Of a stretch of DNA of 64,000 nt, positions 7,050-16,265 are shown piece by piece; position 1 is the first letter of the stretch; the number at the start of each line of letters is the position of its first letter. The translations under genes were made by a program, and so were the position numbers. Under the pieces are notes generated by a model. That model searched no databases, was not told where the DNA came from, and saw only the letters and a program-made list of their open reading frames with translations. Origin of the DNA: Janthinobacterium sp. SUN073 (GTDB lineage: Bacteria > Pseudomonadota > Gammaproteobacteria > Burkholderiales > Burkholderiaceae_D); assembly GCF_030397665.1 (NCBI RefSeq), contig NZ_JAPUBT010000001.1, forward strand, positions 1,630,781-1,694,780, read 5' to 3'.

Positions 7050-8180
7050 TTAATGCAGGTCGCGCAAAGGATGGCTATCCCATGGCGCCGTGAAATATTC
7101 ATTGAGATACGCTGCGCTGACGTCGGCCAGGCTGGCTGGCTGCCATTGCGGCGCGTTGTCCTTGTCGATCAGCAAGGCGCGCACGCCTTCGCTGAAGTCC
7201 CCATGGGCGCAGCATTGCACGGCAACGATCAGTTCCAGCTGGAACACTTGCGCCAGACTCAGATGCCACGTGCGTTCGCGCATGGCCCAGACCAAAGCAG
7301 CCGAGCTGGGTGCGCCCTTGTGCAGCGAGTGGGCCGCCTTTTGCAGCCAGGCCGAGTCGCCGTCATACGCGGCAATGGCGGCCACCACTTCGGGCAGAGT
7401 GGGCGCTTGCGTCAAGGCGGCGATGGCGTCGAAATTGGCGCGCACTTCGGAGACGGGCAGCATGGATGCCGGAGCCGAGAAGCCGCGCAGCAAACGGCTC
7501 AGCTGCTGATGGTTTGCGGGCGCATCCACTTGCCATTGCGCCAGCGCCAGCGCGTCGAGCACCATGGCGCGCTCTTCCTGGCGCAGGAAATAATCACCCA
7601 GGCCCGCGAACAGGGCGTCGGCCGCGTTCATCGGTGCGCCCGTCAAGCCCAGGAACAGGCCGCTGCGTCCCGGCATGCGGCCCAGGAACCAGCTGCCGCC
7701 CACGTCGGGGAACAGGCCGATCGTGATTTCCGGCATGGCGATGCGCGTGCTTTCCGTCACCACCTTGTGGCTGGCGCCCGCCATCAGACCCAGGCCGCCA
7801 CCCATGACGATGCCGCCGCCCCACACCAGCAGCGGCTTTGCATAGGTATGGATGCGGTGGTCGAGCCGGTATTCCTCGGCAAAGAAGGCCAGCGCCTGCG
7901 GATTCGGCACGACACCGGGCTGCTCGGCGACTGCCGAACGCAGACTGCGCACATCGCCGCCCGCGCAAAAGGCCTTGTCGGTCGACGATTGCAGCACCAC
8001 GCAGGCGATGGCGTCGTCACCGGCCCAGCGCACCAGAGCGCCATCGATGGCGCGTATCATCTCCAGGGTCAGCGCGTGCAAGGACTTCGGTGCGTCGAGG
8101 GTGATGACGCCCAGCTTCATGCCGCCGGGACAGTCGCGCTCCTCGAGCTTCACGGTCTCAATATTGACGGTTTCAGCCAT
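7050..8180 (-). CDS. 3-hydroxyisobutyryl-CoA hydrolase
   Basis: 376 aa from ATG 8180, overlapping the preceding hydratase gene by 8 bp. Crotonase-fold hydrolase that releases 3-hydroxyisobutyrate from its CoA ester in valine catabolism. Features are CAGGDVRSL (oxyanion region), GGGIVMGGGLGLM and MPEITIGLFPDVGGSWFL. The extra C-terminal part of about 100 residues separates this family from ordinary 260-aa enoyl-CoA hydratases. Operon position between the hydratase and mmsB agrees with the pathway order. Confidence 0.9.
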   Translation of the reverse strand: MAETVNIETVKLEERDCPGGMKLGVITLDAPKSLHALTLEMIRAIDGALVRWAGDDAIACVVLQSSTDKAFCAGGDVRSLRSAVAEQPGVVPNPQALAFFAEEYRLDHRIHTYAKPLLVWGGGIVMGGGLGLMAGASHKVVTESTRIAMPEITIGLFPDVGGSWFLGRMPGRSGLFLGLTGAPMNAADALFAGLGDYFLRQEERAMVLDALALAQWQVDAPANHQQLSRLLRGFSAPASMLPVSEVRANFDAIAALTQAPTLPEVVAAIAAYDGDSAWLQKAAHSLHKGAPSSAALVWAMRERTWHLSLAQVFQLELIVAVQCCAHGDFSEGVRALLIDKDNAPQWQPASLADVSAAYLNEYFTAPWDSHPLRDLH

Positions 8181-8958
8181 TCTTCCACTCCGCCGGACGT
8201 TTTTCCAGGAACGCTTGCACGCCCTCTTTCTGGTCTTGCGTATCGAACAAGCCCAGGAACAGGGTGCGCTCATCGGGCAGGGAATTGACCAGCGGATGGC
8301 TGCGCGCGCCCTGGATCAGGGTCTTGCATGCCGTCACGCTGCTGGGGCTCTGGCGCGCCACCTTGGCGGCCAGTGCCAGCGCCGTGGCGGCAGCCTTGCC
8401 GGTTGGCACGACTTCCTCGACGAGGCCGATGGCCAGGGCCTTGGCCGCATCGACACGCTCGCCGCACAAAATCATGCGCTTGGCCCAGCCTTCGCCCACC
8501 AGCCACGGCAAGTGCTGTGTGCCGCCCGCGCATGGCAGCAAGCCGACGGACGCTTCCGGCAAGGCCATCTGCGCATGTTCTTCGGCAATACGGATGTCGC
8601 AAGCGAGCGCGCATTCGAGCCCGCCGCCCATGGCATAGCCATTGATGGCGGCGATGCTGACGCCGCGAAACGCGGACAGCGCCTCGAAGGCCTCGCCAAA
8701 CGCGGCGGCCATGGCGAACGCCGTGTCCTTGTTACCATCGGCAAACACCTTTAAATCCGCACCGGCCGAGAAGAACTTGGCGCCACCGCCCGTGATCACC
8801 AGCGCATACACGTCCGGATCGGCATTCAGGTCGGCCACCAGCTGCGTCAGCGCGTTCAGGCTGGCCAGGGTCCACGTGTGGGCGGGCGGGTTGTCGAGGG
8901 TCACCAGGGCCGTATGGCCGCGGCGTTCCAGCAACAGGTTGGTATACACTTTAGTCAT
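8173..8958 (-). CDS. Enoyl-CoA hydratase (methacrylyl-CoA hydratase of the valine pathway)
   Basis: 261 aa, standard crotonase length. Probably hydrates methacrylyl-CoA to 3-hydroxyisobutyryl-CoA. The CoA/oxyanion segment FFSAGADLKVF and the catalytic stretches GGGLECALACDIRIA and LPEASVGLLPCAGGTQ carry the two Glu positions of active hydratases. It overlaps the acyl-CoA dehydrogenase stop by 4 bp and the hydrolase start by 8 bp, so translation is probably coupled. Substrate is inferred from context. Confidence 0.9.
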   Translation of the reverse strand: MTKVYTNLLLERRGHTALVTLDNPPAHTWTLASLNALTQLVADLNADPDVYALVITGGGAKFFSAGADLKVFADGNKDTAFAMAAAFGEAFEALSAFRGVSIAAINGYAMGGGLECALACDIRIAEEHAQMALPEASVGLLPCAGGTQHLPWLVGEGWAKRMILCGERVDAAKALAIGLVEEVVPTGKAAATALALAAKVARQSPSSVTACKTLIQGARSHPLVNSLPDERTLFLGLFDTQDQKEGVQAFLEKRPAEWKNG

Positions 8959-10115
8959 CGTAAGGTCTCCGTGGCGCCATCTTTCAAAATCGCTCGCGCG
9001 ACGATCAGGCGCATGATTTCATTCGTCCCTTCCAGGATCTGGTGTACGCGCGTGTCGCGCACGTGGCGCTCAAGCGGGTACTCGCGGATATAGCCGTAGC
9101 CGCCGTGCAATTGCAGCGCATCGTTGGCCACATTAAAACCCACATCCGTGGCGAAACGTTTTGCCATGGCGCAATACGCGGTGGCGTCCGGGCTTTCCTG
9201 GTCCAGTTTCCAGGCCGCCAGGCGCACCATCTGGCGCGCCGCCACCAGTTCCGTCAGCATGTCGGCCAGCTTGAATTGCAGGGCCTGGAACTGGGCCAGC
9301 TCGCGGCCGAACTGCGTGCGCTCCTTCATGTACGCCTGCGCCCGCGTCAGGGCAGCCTGCGCCGTGCCCACCGAGCACACGGCAATATTGATGCGCCCGC
9401 CATCGATGCCCTTCATGGCGATGGCAAAGCCTTCGCCTTCCGCGCCCAGCAAGTTAGCAACAGGCACTTTCACCTGGTCAAAGCTGATGATGCGCGTGGG
9501 CTGGCTGTTCCAGCCCATCTTTTCTTCTTTCTTGCCATATACGATGCCGGGCAAATTCGCCGGCACGGCAAACGCGGAAATGCCGGCCGCACCTTCGCCG
9601 CCGGTTCTCGCCATGACGATCAGCATGTCCGTCTGGCCCGCGCCGGAAATGAAGGCCTTCGTGCCGTCGAGCACGTAGAAATCGCCATCCTTGACGGCTT
9701 TCGTGCGCAAGGACGCCGCGTCGGAACCCGACTGCGGTTCGGTCAGGCAATAGCTGGCCAGCTTCTGGCCGGCGGCCAGGGCCGGCACCCACTCGTCGCA
9801 CAGGGCTTCCTGCCCCCAGCGCGACAGCATCCAGGTGGCCATGTTGTGAATCGTGATGTAGGCCGTGGTGGAGGTGCAGCCGCCGGCCAGCTCCTCGAAG
9901 ACGATGGCCGCATCCTGGCGCGACAGGCCCAGGCCGCCCCAGCGCTGCGGCGTGTACAGGCCGCAAAAGCCCATCTCGCCCGCCTTGGCAATCGTTTCCA
10001 CCGGGAAGATCGATTCCGCATCCCAATGCGCCGCGTGCGGCGCCAGTTCGCCTTCGGAAAACGCGCGCGCCGCCTGCTGGAACTCGCGCTGCTCGTCGCT
10101 CAATTCAAAGTCCAT
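8955..10115 (-). CDS. Acyl-CoA dehydrogenase (probable isobutyryl-CoA dehydrogenase)
   Basis: 386 aa, the usual length. FAD enzyme that would oxidise isobutyryl-CoA to methacrylyl-CoA and pass electrons to ETF. Visible are CLTEPQSGSDAASLRTKA (FAD/substrate contact) and, near the C-terminus, QLHGGYGYIREYPLER followed by ILEGTNEIMR, with the catalytic Glu typical of short/branched-chain enzymes. It lies 9 bp after mmsA. Specificity for isobutyryl-CoA is inferred from the operon. Confidence 0.92.
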   Translation of the reverse strand: MDFELSDEQREFQQAARAFSEGELAPHAAHWDAESIFPVETIAKAGEMGFCGLYTPQRWGGLGLSRQDAAIVFEELAGGCTSTTAYITIHNMATWMLSRWGQEALCDEWVPALAAGQKLASYCLTEPQSGSDAASLRTKAVKDGDFYVLDGTKAFISGAGQTDMLIVMARTGGEGAAGISAFAVPANLPGIVYGKKEEKMGWNSQPTRIISFDQVKVPVANLLGAEGEGFAIAMKGIDGGRINIAVCSVGTAQAALTRAQAYMKERTQFGRELAQFQALQFKLADMLTELVAARQMVRLAAWKLDQESPDATAYCAMAKRFATDVGFNVANDALQLHGGYGYIREYPLERHVRDTRVHQILEGTNEIMRLIVARAILKDGATETLR

Positions 10116-10124
10116 GCCAGCTCC

Positions 10125-11633
10125 TTACTTGAGGCTGATGGTGGTGTTGACCTTGCCCACCGAAGCCGCATCCGTGAACCAGCGCTGGGTAATCGTCTGC
10201 GTCTGCGTATAGAACAGCACGACTTGCTTGCCGAACGGACCCAGGTCGCCCAGCTTGGAGCCGCGCGAGCCCGTAAAGCTGAACAGGGGAACAGGCACGG
10301 GAATGGGCACGTTGATGCCGACCTGGCCCACGTCGATTTCTTCCTGGAAGTAGCGCGCGGCCGCGCCGCTTTGCGTAAACAGCGCCGTGCCGTTGCCGTT
10401 CGGATTCGCGTTAACCAGGGCGATCGCTTCATCCAGGGTATCGACTTCGACGACGATCAAGACGGGGCCAAAGATTTCCTGGTCATACACGACCATGCCG
10501 GGTTTCACGCCGGACAGAATCGTCGGCCCGACGAAGTTGCCGTTCGGATAGCCATCGACCTTCACGTCGCGGCCATCGAGGGTCAGCACGGCGCCCTGTT
10601 CGATGCCCTTGGCGACCAGGCTGAAGACACGCTCTTTTGCCGCGCAGGAAATGACGGGGCCCAGGTCAGGGTTATCCTTGCCCGCGCCCACCGTCAAGGT
10701 TTGCGCCTTGGCGGACAATTCCGGCAGCCACTCGCGCGCCGCACCCACCAGCACGGCGACAGAGGCGGCCATGCAGCGCTGGCCGGCCGCGCCGAAGCCG
10801 GCGCCCAGCAACTGGTTCAGGGTCTGTTCTTTATTTGCGTCAGGCAAGACGACGGCGTGGTTCTTGGCGCCCATCATGCATTGCGCGCGTTTGCCGTTCA
10901 GGCTGGCGCGCTGGTACACATGCGTACCCACCTTGCTCGATCCCACGAACGAGATCGCCTTGATGTCCGGATGGTCGCACAGGGCGTTGACCACGTCTTC
11001 GCCGCCGTGTATCACGTTCAGCACGCCGGCCGGGATGCCCGCCTGCAAGGCCAGGCGCACCAGCTTTTCCGTCACGAGCGGATCTTGCTCCGATGGTTTC
11101 AGCACGAACGTGTTGCCGCAGGCAATTGCCATTGGGAACATCCACAGGGGGATCATGGCGGGGAAGTTGAACGGGGTAATGCCGGCGCACACGCCCAGCG
11201 GCTGCATCACGCTGTAGGTATCGACGCCACCGGCCACGTTTTGCGCGTATTCGCCCATTTGCAGGGTGCCGATATTGGCGGCATGCTCGACCACTTCCAG
11301 GCCACGGAAGACGTCGCCTTCCGCGTCGAGCAGGGTCTTGCCCTGTTCCATCGTCAAGGTGGCGGCCAGGTCGGCCATGTTTTCGCGGATCAACTGCTGG
11401 AGTTTGAGGAAGATGCGCGCGCGCGCGCCGATCGGCGTCTTGCGCCAGGTTTTGAAGGCGCGCTGGGCCGAGGCGATTGCCGCGTTGACTTCATCGGGCG
11501 TGGCAAACGGCACACGGGCCAGCACTTCCTGCGTGGCCGGGTTGACGACGTCGCGCCAGACGGTGGTTTGGGATTCAACCCACTCGCCGTTGATCAAGAG
11601 GGGAACGGTCGGAATTGTTGTTTGCGTGGTCAC
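10125..11633 (-). CDS. mmsA: Methylmalonate-semialdehyde dehydrogenase (acylating)
   Basis: 502 aa. Converts methylmalonate semialdehyde plus CoA and NAD+ to propionyl-CoA, the end of valine degradation. ALDH superfamily: N-terminal [14 protein letters not shown]-binding [17 protein letters not shown], and the catalytic Cys in [16 protein letters not shown] (about 285). It is the first gene of the five-gene operon. Control is probably from the operator-rich gap shared with the divergent regulator at 11791. Confidence 0.95.
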   Translation of the reverse strand: MTTQTTIPTVPLLINGEWVESQTTVWRDVVNPATQEVLARVPFATPDEVNAAIASAQRAFKTWRKTPIGARARIFLKLQQLIRENMADLAATLTMEQGKTLLDAEGDVFRGLEVVEHAANIGTLQMGEYAQNVAGGVDTYSVMQPLGVCAGITPFNFPAMIPLWMFPMAIACGNTFVLKPSEQDPLVTEKLVRLALQAGIPAGVLNVIHGGEDVVNALCDHPDIKAISFVGSSKVGTHVYQRASLNGKRAQCMMGAKNHAVVLPDANKEQTLNQLLGAGFGAAGQRCMAASVAVLVGAAREWLPELSAKAQTLTVGAGKDNPDLGPVISCAAKERVFSLVAKGIEQGAVLTLDGRDVKVDGYPNGNFVGPTILSGVKPGMVVYDQEIFGPVLIVVEVDTLDEAIALVNANPNGNGTALFTQSGAAARYFQEEIDVGQVGINVPIPVPVPLFSFTGSRGSKLGDLGPFGKQVVLFYTQTQTITQRWFTDAASVGKVNTTISLK

Positions 11634-11663
11634 TCGGTGTCTCCTGGTGTGGGTATAGGTCTG

Positions 11664-11678
11664 TTTGCATTATTCGCA
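11664..11678. promoter_or_regulatory. TTTGCATTAT motif, copy A (mmsA side)
   Basis: TTTGCATTATTCGCA lies 31 bp upstream of mmsA. A near-identical copy in inverted orientation (TTTGCATTATCTCGCA on the minus strand) is at 11708-11723. The pairing suggests binding of a dimeric regulator to both sites. Confidence 0.45.
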
Positions 11679-11707
11679 CAATACGGCCCGCAAACAAGGC
11701 GTGAAAA

Positions 11708-11723
11708 TGCGAGATAATGCAAA
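11708..11723. promoter_or_regulatory. TTTGCATTAT motif, copy B (inverted)
   Basis: TGCGAGATAATGCAAA; its reverse complement matches copy A at 11664-11678 except for a one-base insertion. It lies between the mmsA start and the perfect palindrome at 11736-11764. Confidence 0.45.
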
Positions 11724-11735
11724 GCTGAATCTGTT

Positions 11736-11764
11736 AATCTGCAAATATTGTAAATTTGCAGATT
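11736..11764. promoter_or_regulatory. Perfect palindromic operator of the mms/ScfR-like divergent region
   Basis: AATCTGCAAAT (11736-11746) and ATTTGCAGATT (11754-11764) are perfect 11-bp complements around the spacer ATTGTAA. The centre is about 40 bp before the regulator start codon. Its TTTGCA/TGCAAA half-sites resemble the sites described for RamB/ScfR-type regulators (established for actinobacterial relatives, inferred here). Confidence 0.7.
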
Positions 11765-11790
11765 CCACAAACCGGGGAAGAGGAAGCGCG

Positions 11791-13173
11791 ATGGCAAAGG
11801 TTTTCATGGGCGTGCGCCTGCAGCGGCTGCGCGAGGAACGACGCATGACGCAGGTAGCGCTGGCCAAGTCCCTGGGCATTTCGCCCAGCTATCTGAACCA
11901 GATGGAGCGCAACCAGCGCCCGCTGACGGTGCCGATACTGTTGCGCATTGGCACGGTACTGGGAGTCGATCCGCAAATTTTCTCCGAACACGACAGCGCC
12001 AGCCTGGTGGCCGACGTGCGCGACGTGTTCGGCGAATTGCCCGACGCGCCGCCCACCTCGATGGCGGAATTGAAAATGCTGGTGGAAAACATGCCGGAAC
12101 TGGCACGCTCGATCTTGCTGCTGCAGCGGCGCTACCGCGTGATGGCGGAACGGGCCGATACCTTGGCCGCGCGCCTCGATGACGGCAGCCGTGGCGCCAG
12201 TTCGGCGACTCCTTCCACGGACGAGGAAGTGCGCGAATACCTGAACCGGCGGCAGAACTATATCGATGAGCTGGACCGGGCGGCGGAGCGGGTGGCGGGC
12301 GAACTTGACCCTCAGTTGCGCGCGCTCGACGCGCTGCAAAGCCGGCTGCTGGAGCGCCACGGTATCCAGGTGCAACTGTCCGATGGCGACGCGGGCATGG
12401 TGCGCAAGCACCGCTTCGACGCCCAGCAACACATCCTGTGGCTGCCCGACACCCTGACGGGCGGCCAGCGCGCCTTCCAGATGGCGGCGCAAATCAGCCT
12501 GCTCGAACACAGCGAGCTGATCGACGCGCTGGTGCTGGCGGCGGGATTGTCCGGCGCGGCGGCGCAAACGAGCGCGCGCCTGGCATTCTCGAATTACTTT
12601 GCCGGCGCCCTGCTGATGCCGTACCAGCGCTTCCTGCAGGCGGCGGAAACGCGCGCCTACGATATCGAGCGCCTGGCGCACCAGTTCGGCGTGGGCTTCG
12701 AGGCCGTGTGCCATCGTCTGAGCACCATGCAGCGCCCCGAGGCGGCGGGACTACCCTTCTTCTTCGTGCGCGTCGACCGCGCGGGCAATGTGTCAAAGCG
12801 CCAGTCGGCGACGGATTTTCACTTTTCCAGGGTGGGCGGTACTTGCCCCCTGTGGATCGTCTACGACGCCTTCAGCCATCCGGGCCAGGTGCTCACGCAA
12901 GTGGCCAGCATGCCCGACGGCTGTACGTATTTGTGGATCGCGCGCCAGGTCAGCACGGCCTCGCCGGGCTTCCGCGCACCGGGCAAGACCTTTGCCGTGG
13001 CGCTGGGCTGCGACATCTCGCAGGCGCACCGCTTGATCTATTCGAAGGGACTCGATTTGCACGACCCTTCCAGCGCCACGCCCATCGGTACGGGCTGCAA
13101 GGTATGCGAGCGGCAGGCGTGCCCGCAACGGGCATTTCCATCCCTGCTGCTGCCGCCGCCTGTTTCAGCTTAA
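11791..13173 (+). CDS. ScfR/RamB-like XRE regulator with IrrE-like and DUF2083 domains
   Basis: 460 aa from ATG 11791, preceded by GAGGAAG at good spacing; the longer upstream reading runs through the operator and was not used. An XRE helix-turn-helix (about 8-62: MTQVALAKSLGISPSYLNQM) is followed by an IrrE-like region in which no HExxH zinc-peptidase motif is visible. A C-terminal short-chain-acyl-CoA-sensor-type domain (DUF2083) ends with the Cys cluster GCKVCERQACPQ. Relatives sense acyl-CoA or redox state and control acetate, propionate or branched-chain carbon use. Divergent placement suggests control of the mms operon. Confidence 0.85.
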   Translation: MAKVFMGVRLQRLREERRMTQVALAKSLGISPSYLNQMERNQRPLTVPILLRIGTVLGVDPQIFSEHDSASLVADVRDVFGELPDAPPTSMAELKMLVENMPELARSILLLQRRYRVMAERADTLAARLDDGSRGASSATPSTDEEVREYLNRRQNYIDELDRAAERVAGELDPQLRALDALQSRLLERHGIQVQLSDGDAGMVRKHRFDAQQHILWLPDTLTGGQRAFQMAAQISLLEHSELIDALVLAAGLSGAAAQTSARLAFSNYFAGALLMPYQRFLQAAETRAYDIERLAHQFGVGFEAVCHRLSTMQRPEAAGLPFFFVRVDRAGNVSKRQSATDFHFSRVGGTCPLWIVYDAFSHPGQVLTQVASMPDGCTYLWIARQVSTASPGFRAPGKTFAVALGCDISQAHRLIYSKGLDLHDPSSATPIGTGCKVCERQACPQRAFPSLLLPPPVSA

Positions 13174-14231
13174 GAGACGTCGACGACGCGGGCGCGCAGC
13201 GCGTCGAACTCGCGCGTAAATTCCGCGCGCCAGTCGCGCCGCGTACTCTCATCGATCCAGGCCGCGTCCAGGCCATTCAACATGAAGCCGCGCATATCAT
13301 CGAGGCCGAAACCGAATTCGCGCATCATCATCCAGGCGCCCGTTGGCGTCACGTGGTGCAGGGTCGGGTCGTCCGTGTTCGGATGCAGTTTCAGGCCCAG
13401 CTTGGCCATGGCGCGGATCGGGTGATCCAGCGCCCAGCGTTCGGGCGCCAGCGTGCGCAGATAATACGAATTGGTCGGCACGACCGTAAATACCAGGCCG
13501 CGCTCCACGCAGCGCTGTGCCAGTTCCGGATTGTCAACGATCGTGTAGCCATGATCGACCCGGTCCACCTGCAGCTGCTCGATAGCCGTCGCCACATTCA
13601 TCCACGGCATGCCGAATTCGCCCGCGTGCGCCGTGCACTTGAAACCGGCTGCGCGGGCGGCGCGGTAGGCTTCGATGAAGAGCTCCGGCGGGCGGTCGTT
13701 TTCGCGGTAGTCGATGCCGATGCCGATCACTTCCGGCGCGCGGTGCGCCTTCATCCATTCCACCATCTGCACGGCTTCCGCGGGAGCGGCTTCGCGGTCG
13801 ATGCTGGGAATCAAACGGCCGATCACGCCGAAGTCGCGCTGCGCGTCGCGGATGGCGGCCACGATGGCGTCTTGCGCCGCGTCATAGCGGATGCCCGACA
13901 CGCGCACGGTACCGGTGGGGTTCCAGAAGAACTCCGCATAGCGCACGCCATGGCCATGCACGTCTTCCAGGTATTCGTAGGCGAGGCAATACAGGTCGGT
14001 GGGCGAAACGATCAGGTGCGCATCGAGCGCGCGCAGCACGCGCAGCACGCCGACGGGCTTGTCGCCGCGCGTGTAAAACGCGTCGATTTCCTCGGGAGTG
14101 ACGACATTGCCCGACTTGGCGGCCAGCGCGCGGAAAGTCGCCTGGCGCACCGTGCCAAACAGGTGGCAATGCAGCTCCACTTTCGGCATGGCGCGTAAAA
14201 ACTGTTCGATGCTCAGGGGGGAATTAGACAT
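13170..14231 (-). CDS. Adenosine deaminase family protein
   Basis: 353 aa. Zinc amidohydrolase that would deaminate adenosine or a related purine nucleoside. Metal-binding HCHLFG lies near the N-terminus (about 21-26), proton-donor Glu in TAHAGEFG (about 206), and Asp pair in HPNTDDP. The usual R-x-GHG motif reads RVDHGY, with Gly replaced by Asp, so specificity may differ from textbook Add. Its stop codon interlocks with that of the convergent regulator through TTAA. It is the last gene of the porin/ABC/nucleosidase set. Confidence 0.85.
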   Translation of the reverse strand: MSNSPLSIEQFLRAMPKVELHCHLFGTVRQATFRALAAKSGNVVTPEEIDAFYTRGDKPVGVLRVLRALDAHLIVSPTDLYCLAYEYLEDVHGHGVRYAEFFWNPTGTVRVSGIRYDAAQDAIVAAIRDAQRDFGVIGRLIPSIDREAAPAEAVQMVEWMKAHRAPEVIGIGIDYRENDRPPELFIEAYRAARAAGFKCTAHAGEFGMPWMNVATAIEQLQVDRVDHGYTIVDNPELAQRCVERGLVFTVVPTNSYYLRTLAPERWALDHPIRAMAKLGLKLHPNTDDPTLHHVTPTGAWMMMREFGFGLDDMRGFMLNGLDAAWIDESTRRDWRAEFTREFDALRARVVDVS

Positions 14232-14256
14232 GAAGCTCGTTTCGTAGTGAAGTGGG

Positions 14257-15201
14257 TCAGACGAGAATGGCGGCCAGGCGGCGCATCAGGCGCTCGATGG
14301 CGGCCGGGCCATCGGCCAGCATCGCCACTTGCGTGTTGATGGGCGCGCGGCGCGGCACGCGGAACTCGCACACCGTCATGCCGCGCGTCAGTTCGCCCGT
14401 CAATTCGATGGCCACGTGGGCGCTCTGGAACTGGAACAGCTGCGGCGCTTCCAGGTACAGGGCCACCACCGGGTCGTACATGGGCATGGGCACGGAGCCG
14501 TCGGCGCTGCGGATACGCACATACGCTTCCAGGTAGCCGGCCAGACGCAGCGCGCGCGGCGTGCCGATGGCGCGCAGACGTGCCACTTCCGCATTCGTCA
14601 CCAGCAGTTGGCGGCACAGGTTCAAGCCGAACATGCGCAGCGCAATGCCGGACTTGAACACCTGGGCAGCCGCTTCCGGGTCCGCATAGATATTGAATTC
14701 GGCCGCCGCCGTGTGGTTGCCCTGGTCGGTGGAGCCGCCCATCAAAATGATTTCGACGATTTTTTCCGCGATGTCGGGCGCGCGGCTCAAGGCGGTCGCC
14801 AGATTCGTCATCGGCGCGATCGCCATGATGGTGATCTGGCCAGGGTGGGCGCGCACGGCGGCGATCAGCGCGTCGACGGCGTGGCCGGCGGCGTCACTGG
14901 CCGCGCCGGGCGGCAGGATCTCGCCCGTCGTCGGCATGCCGCTGTCGCCGAGAATGCGCTGCGCCGTTTCGATGACGCCGGCCAGCGGTTCTTCGCAGCC
15001 GCGGTAGATCGGTACCGTCAAGCCGTCATGCGCCTTGATGCGCAAGGCATTGTCGTAGGTGATATCGACAGGCGCATTGCCCGCCACCACGCTCACGCCC
15101 AGCCACTCGATATCGGGATTGCTGCCCAGCAGCAGCATCGTCAGCCAGTCGTCGAAACCGGGATCGGTATCGAGCCAGATCTTTTTCAAGGCGTGGGTCA
15201 T
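14257..15201 (-). CDS. Nucleoside hydrolase (IunH family)
   Basis: 314 aa from ATG 15201, chosen because GGAGCG lies just upstream; ATG 15213 would add four residues. Family members split ribonucleosides into ribose and base. The N-terminal Asp cluster is DTDPGFDD and the active-site stretch is AEFNIYADPEAA. The late motif, usually HDP, reads MYDPVVAL, so the general-acid His of classic enzymes is replaced by Tyr. The protein has no evident signal peptide. It lies between the ABC ATPase and the deaminase. Confidence 0.87.
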   Translation of the reverse strand: MTHALKKIWLDTDPGFDDWLTMLLLGSNPDIEWLGVSVVAGNAPVDITYDNALRIKAHDGLTVPIYRGCEEPLAGVIETAQRILGDSGMPTTGEILPPGAASDAAGHAVDALIAAVRAHPGQITIMAIAPMTNLATALSRAPDIAEKIVEIILMGGSTDQGNHTAAAEFNIYADPEAAAQVFKSGIALRMFGLNLCRQLLVTNAEVARLRAIGTPRALRLAGYLEAYVRIRSADGSVPMPMYDPVVALYLEAPQLFQFQSAHVAIELTGELTRGMTVCEFRVPRRAPINTQVAMLADGPAAIERLMRRLAAILV

Positions 15202-15220
15202 GATGCGCTCCATTCAGAAA

Positions 15221-16252
15221 TTACGCGCCCAGCCACAGGGCGCTGTCGGACGGCAGCACGAAAGACACGGCCGTGCCTTCGCGCCAGGTGGCGCCGCCGG
15301 CCGCGCAAATGCCCTTGACCTGGCCCAGCGGGGTTTGCAGCAGGTATTCGACGGTGTCGCCCAGGAAGCCACGTGCCAGCACGGTGCCAGGGTAGTGACC
15401 CGCTGCGTCGTCGGCGGCGCAGACGCGCACCTTGTCCGGACGCCAGCCCAGCACCGTGGTGCCGGCAGCGACGGCAGACGCGTACGGCAGGCTGGCGCCC
15501 GCGTGGTGCAGCGCACCGTCGCGGTAGTCGAACAGGTTTTCAAAACCCATGAAGTTGGCGACGAAGCGTGTCGACGGCGTATTGAAGACGGCTTCCGGCG
15601 CGGCCAGCTGCTCGATGCGCCCGCCGTTCATGACGACGATACGGTCGGACAAAGCCAGCGCTTCTTCCTGGTCATGCGTCACGTACAGCATGGTGATGCC
15701 CAGTTCGCGCTGGATGCGGCGCAGCTCGGCGCGCATCTGCACGCGCAGCTTGGCGTCCAGGTTCGACAGCGGTTCATCGAGCAGCAGCAGGGCCGGTTCG
15801 ACGACGATGGCGCGCGCCAGCGCGACGCGCTGCTGCTGGCCGCCGGACATCTGCGCCGGCAAGCGGGTTTCAAAACCGGTCAGGCCCACGGCCGCGATCA
15901 CCGCTTCCACCTTGGTTTTCAGCAGGGCCGGCGCGACCTTGCGCAGGCGCAAACCGAAGGCGATGTTGTCGTACACATTCAGGTGCGGGAACAGCGCGTA
16001 CGACTGGAACACCATGCCGATATTGCGCTTGTTCGGCGCCAGCTTGCCGATTTCGCGGCCGTCCAGCACGATGCGGCCCGACTGCAGCGGCATCAGGCCG
16101 GCGATCGCGCGCATGGTGGTGGTCTTGCCGCAGCCGCTGGGGCCCAGCAGGGAAATCAGTTCGCCCTGCTCGACGTGCAAGTCCAGGTCTTTCACGGACG
16201 TCGTGTTCTTGGCGTAGCCGAGGTTCAGCTTGTGCAGTTCCAGATAACTCAT
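15221..16252 (-). CDS. ABC importer ATPase (PotA-like)
   Basis: 343 aa. Energises import by the two permeases downstream. Walker A is GPSGCGKTTT (about 36-45), the signature MSGGQQQRVALARA (about 134-147), Walker B LLLLDEPLSNLDAKL, and the switch His lies in YVTHDQEEALAL. A C-terminal TOBE-like domain (about 245-343) is present, as in spermidine/putrescine, iron and phosphonate importers. It is the fourth gene of the transporter. Confidence 0.92.
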   Translation of the reverse strand: MSYLELHKLNLGYAKNTTSVKDLDLHVEQGELISLLGPSGCGKTTTMRAIAGLMPLQSGRIVLDGREIGKLAPNKRNIGMVFQSYALFPHLNVYDNIAFGLRLRKVAPALLKTKVEAVIAAVGLTGFETRLPAQMSGGQQQRVALARAIVVEPALLLLDEPLSNLDAKLRVQMRAELRRIQRELGITMLYVTHDQEEALALSDRIVVMNGGRIEQLAAPEAVFNTPSTRFVANFMGFENLFDYRDGALHHAGASLPYASAVAAGTTVLGWRPDKVRVCAADDAAGHYPGTVLARGFLGDTVEYLLQTPLGQVKGICAAGGATWREGTAVSFVLPSDSALWLGA

Positions 16253-16265
16253 CGTGTGTTGCCTC

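Noticed and set aside
9042..11717. 891-codon plus-strand frame
   Set aside because: Antisense to acyl-CoA dehydrogenase and mmsA, with Arg/His-rich non-protein-like sequence.
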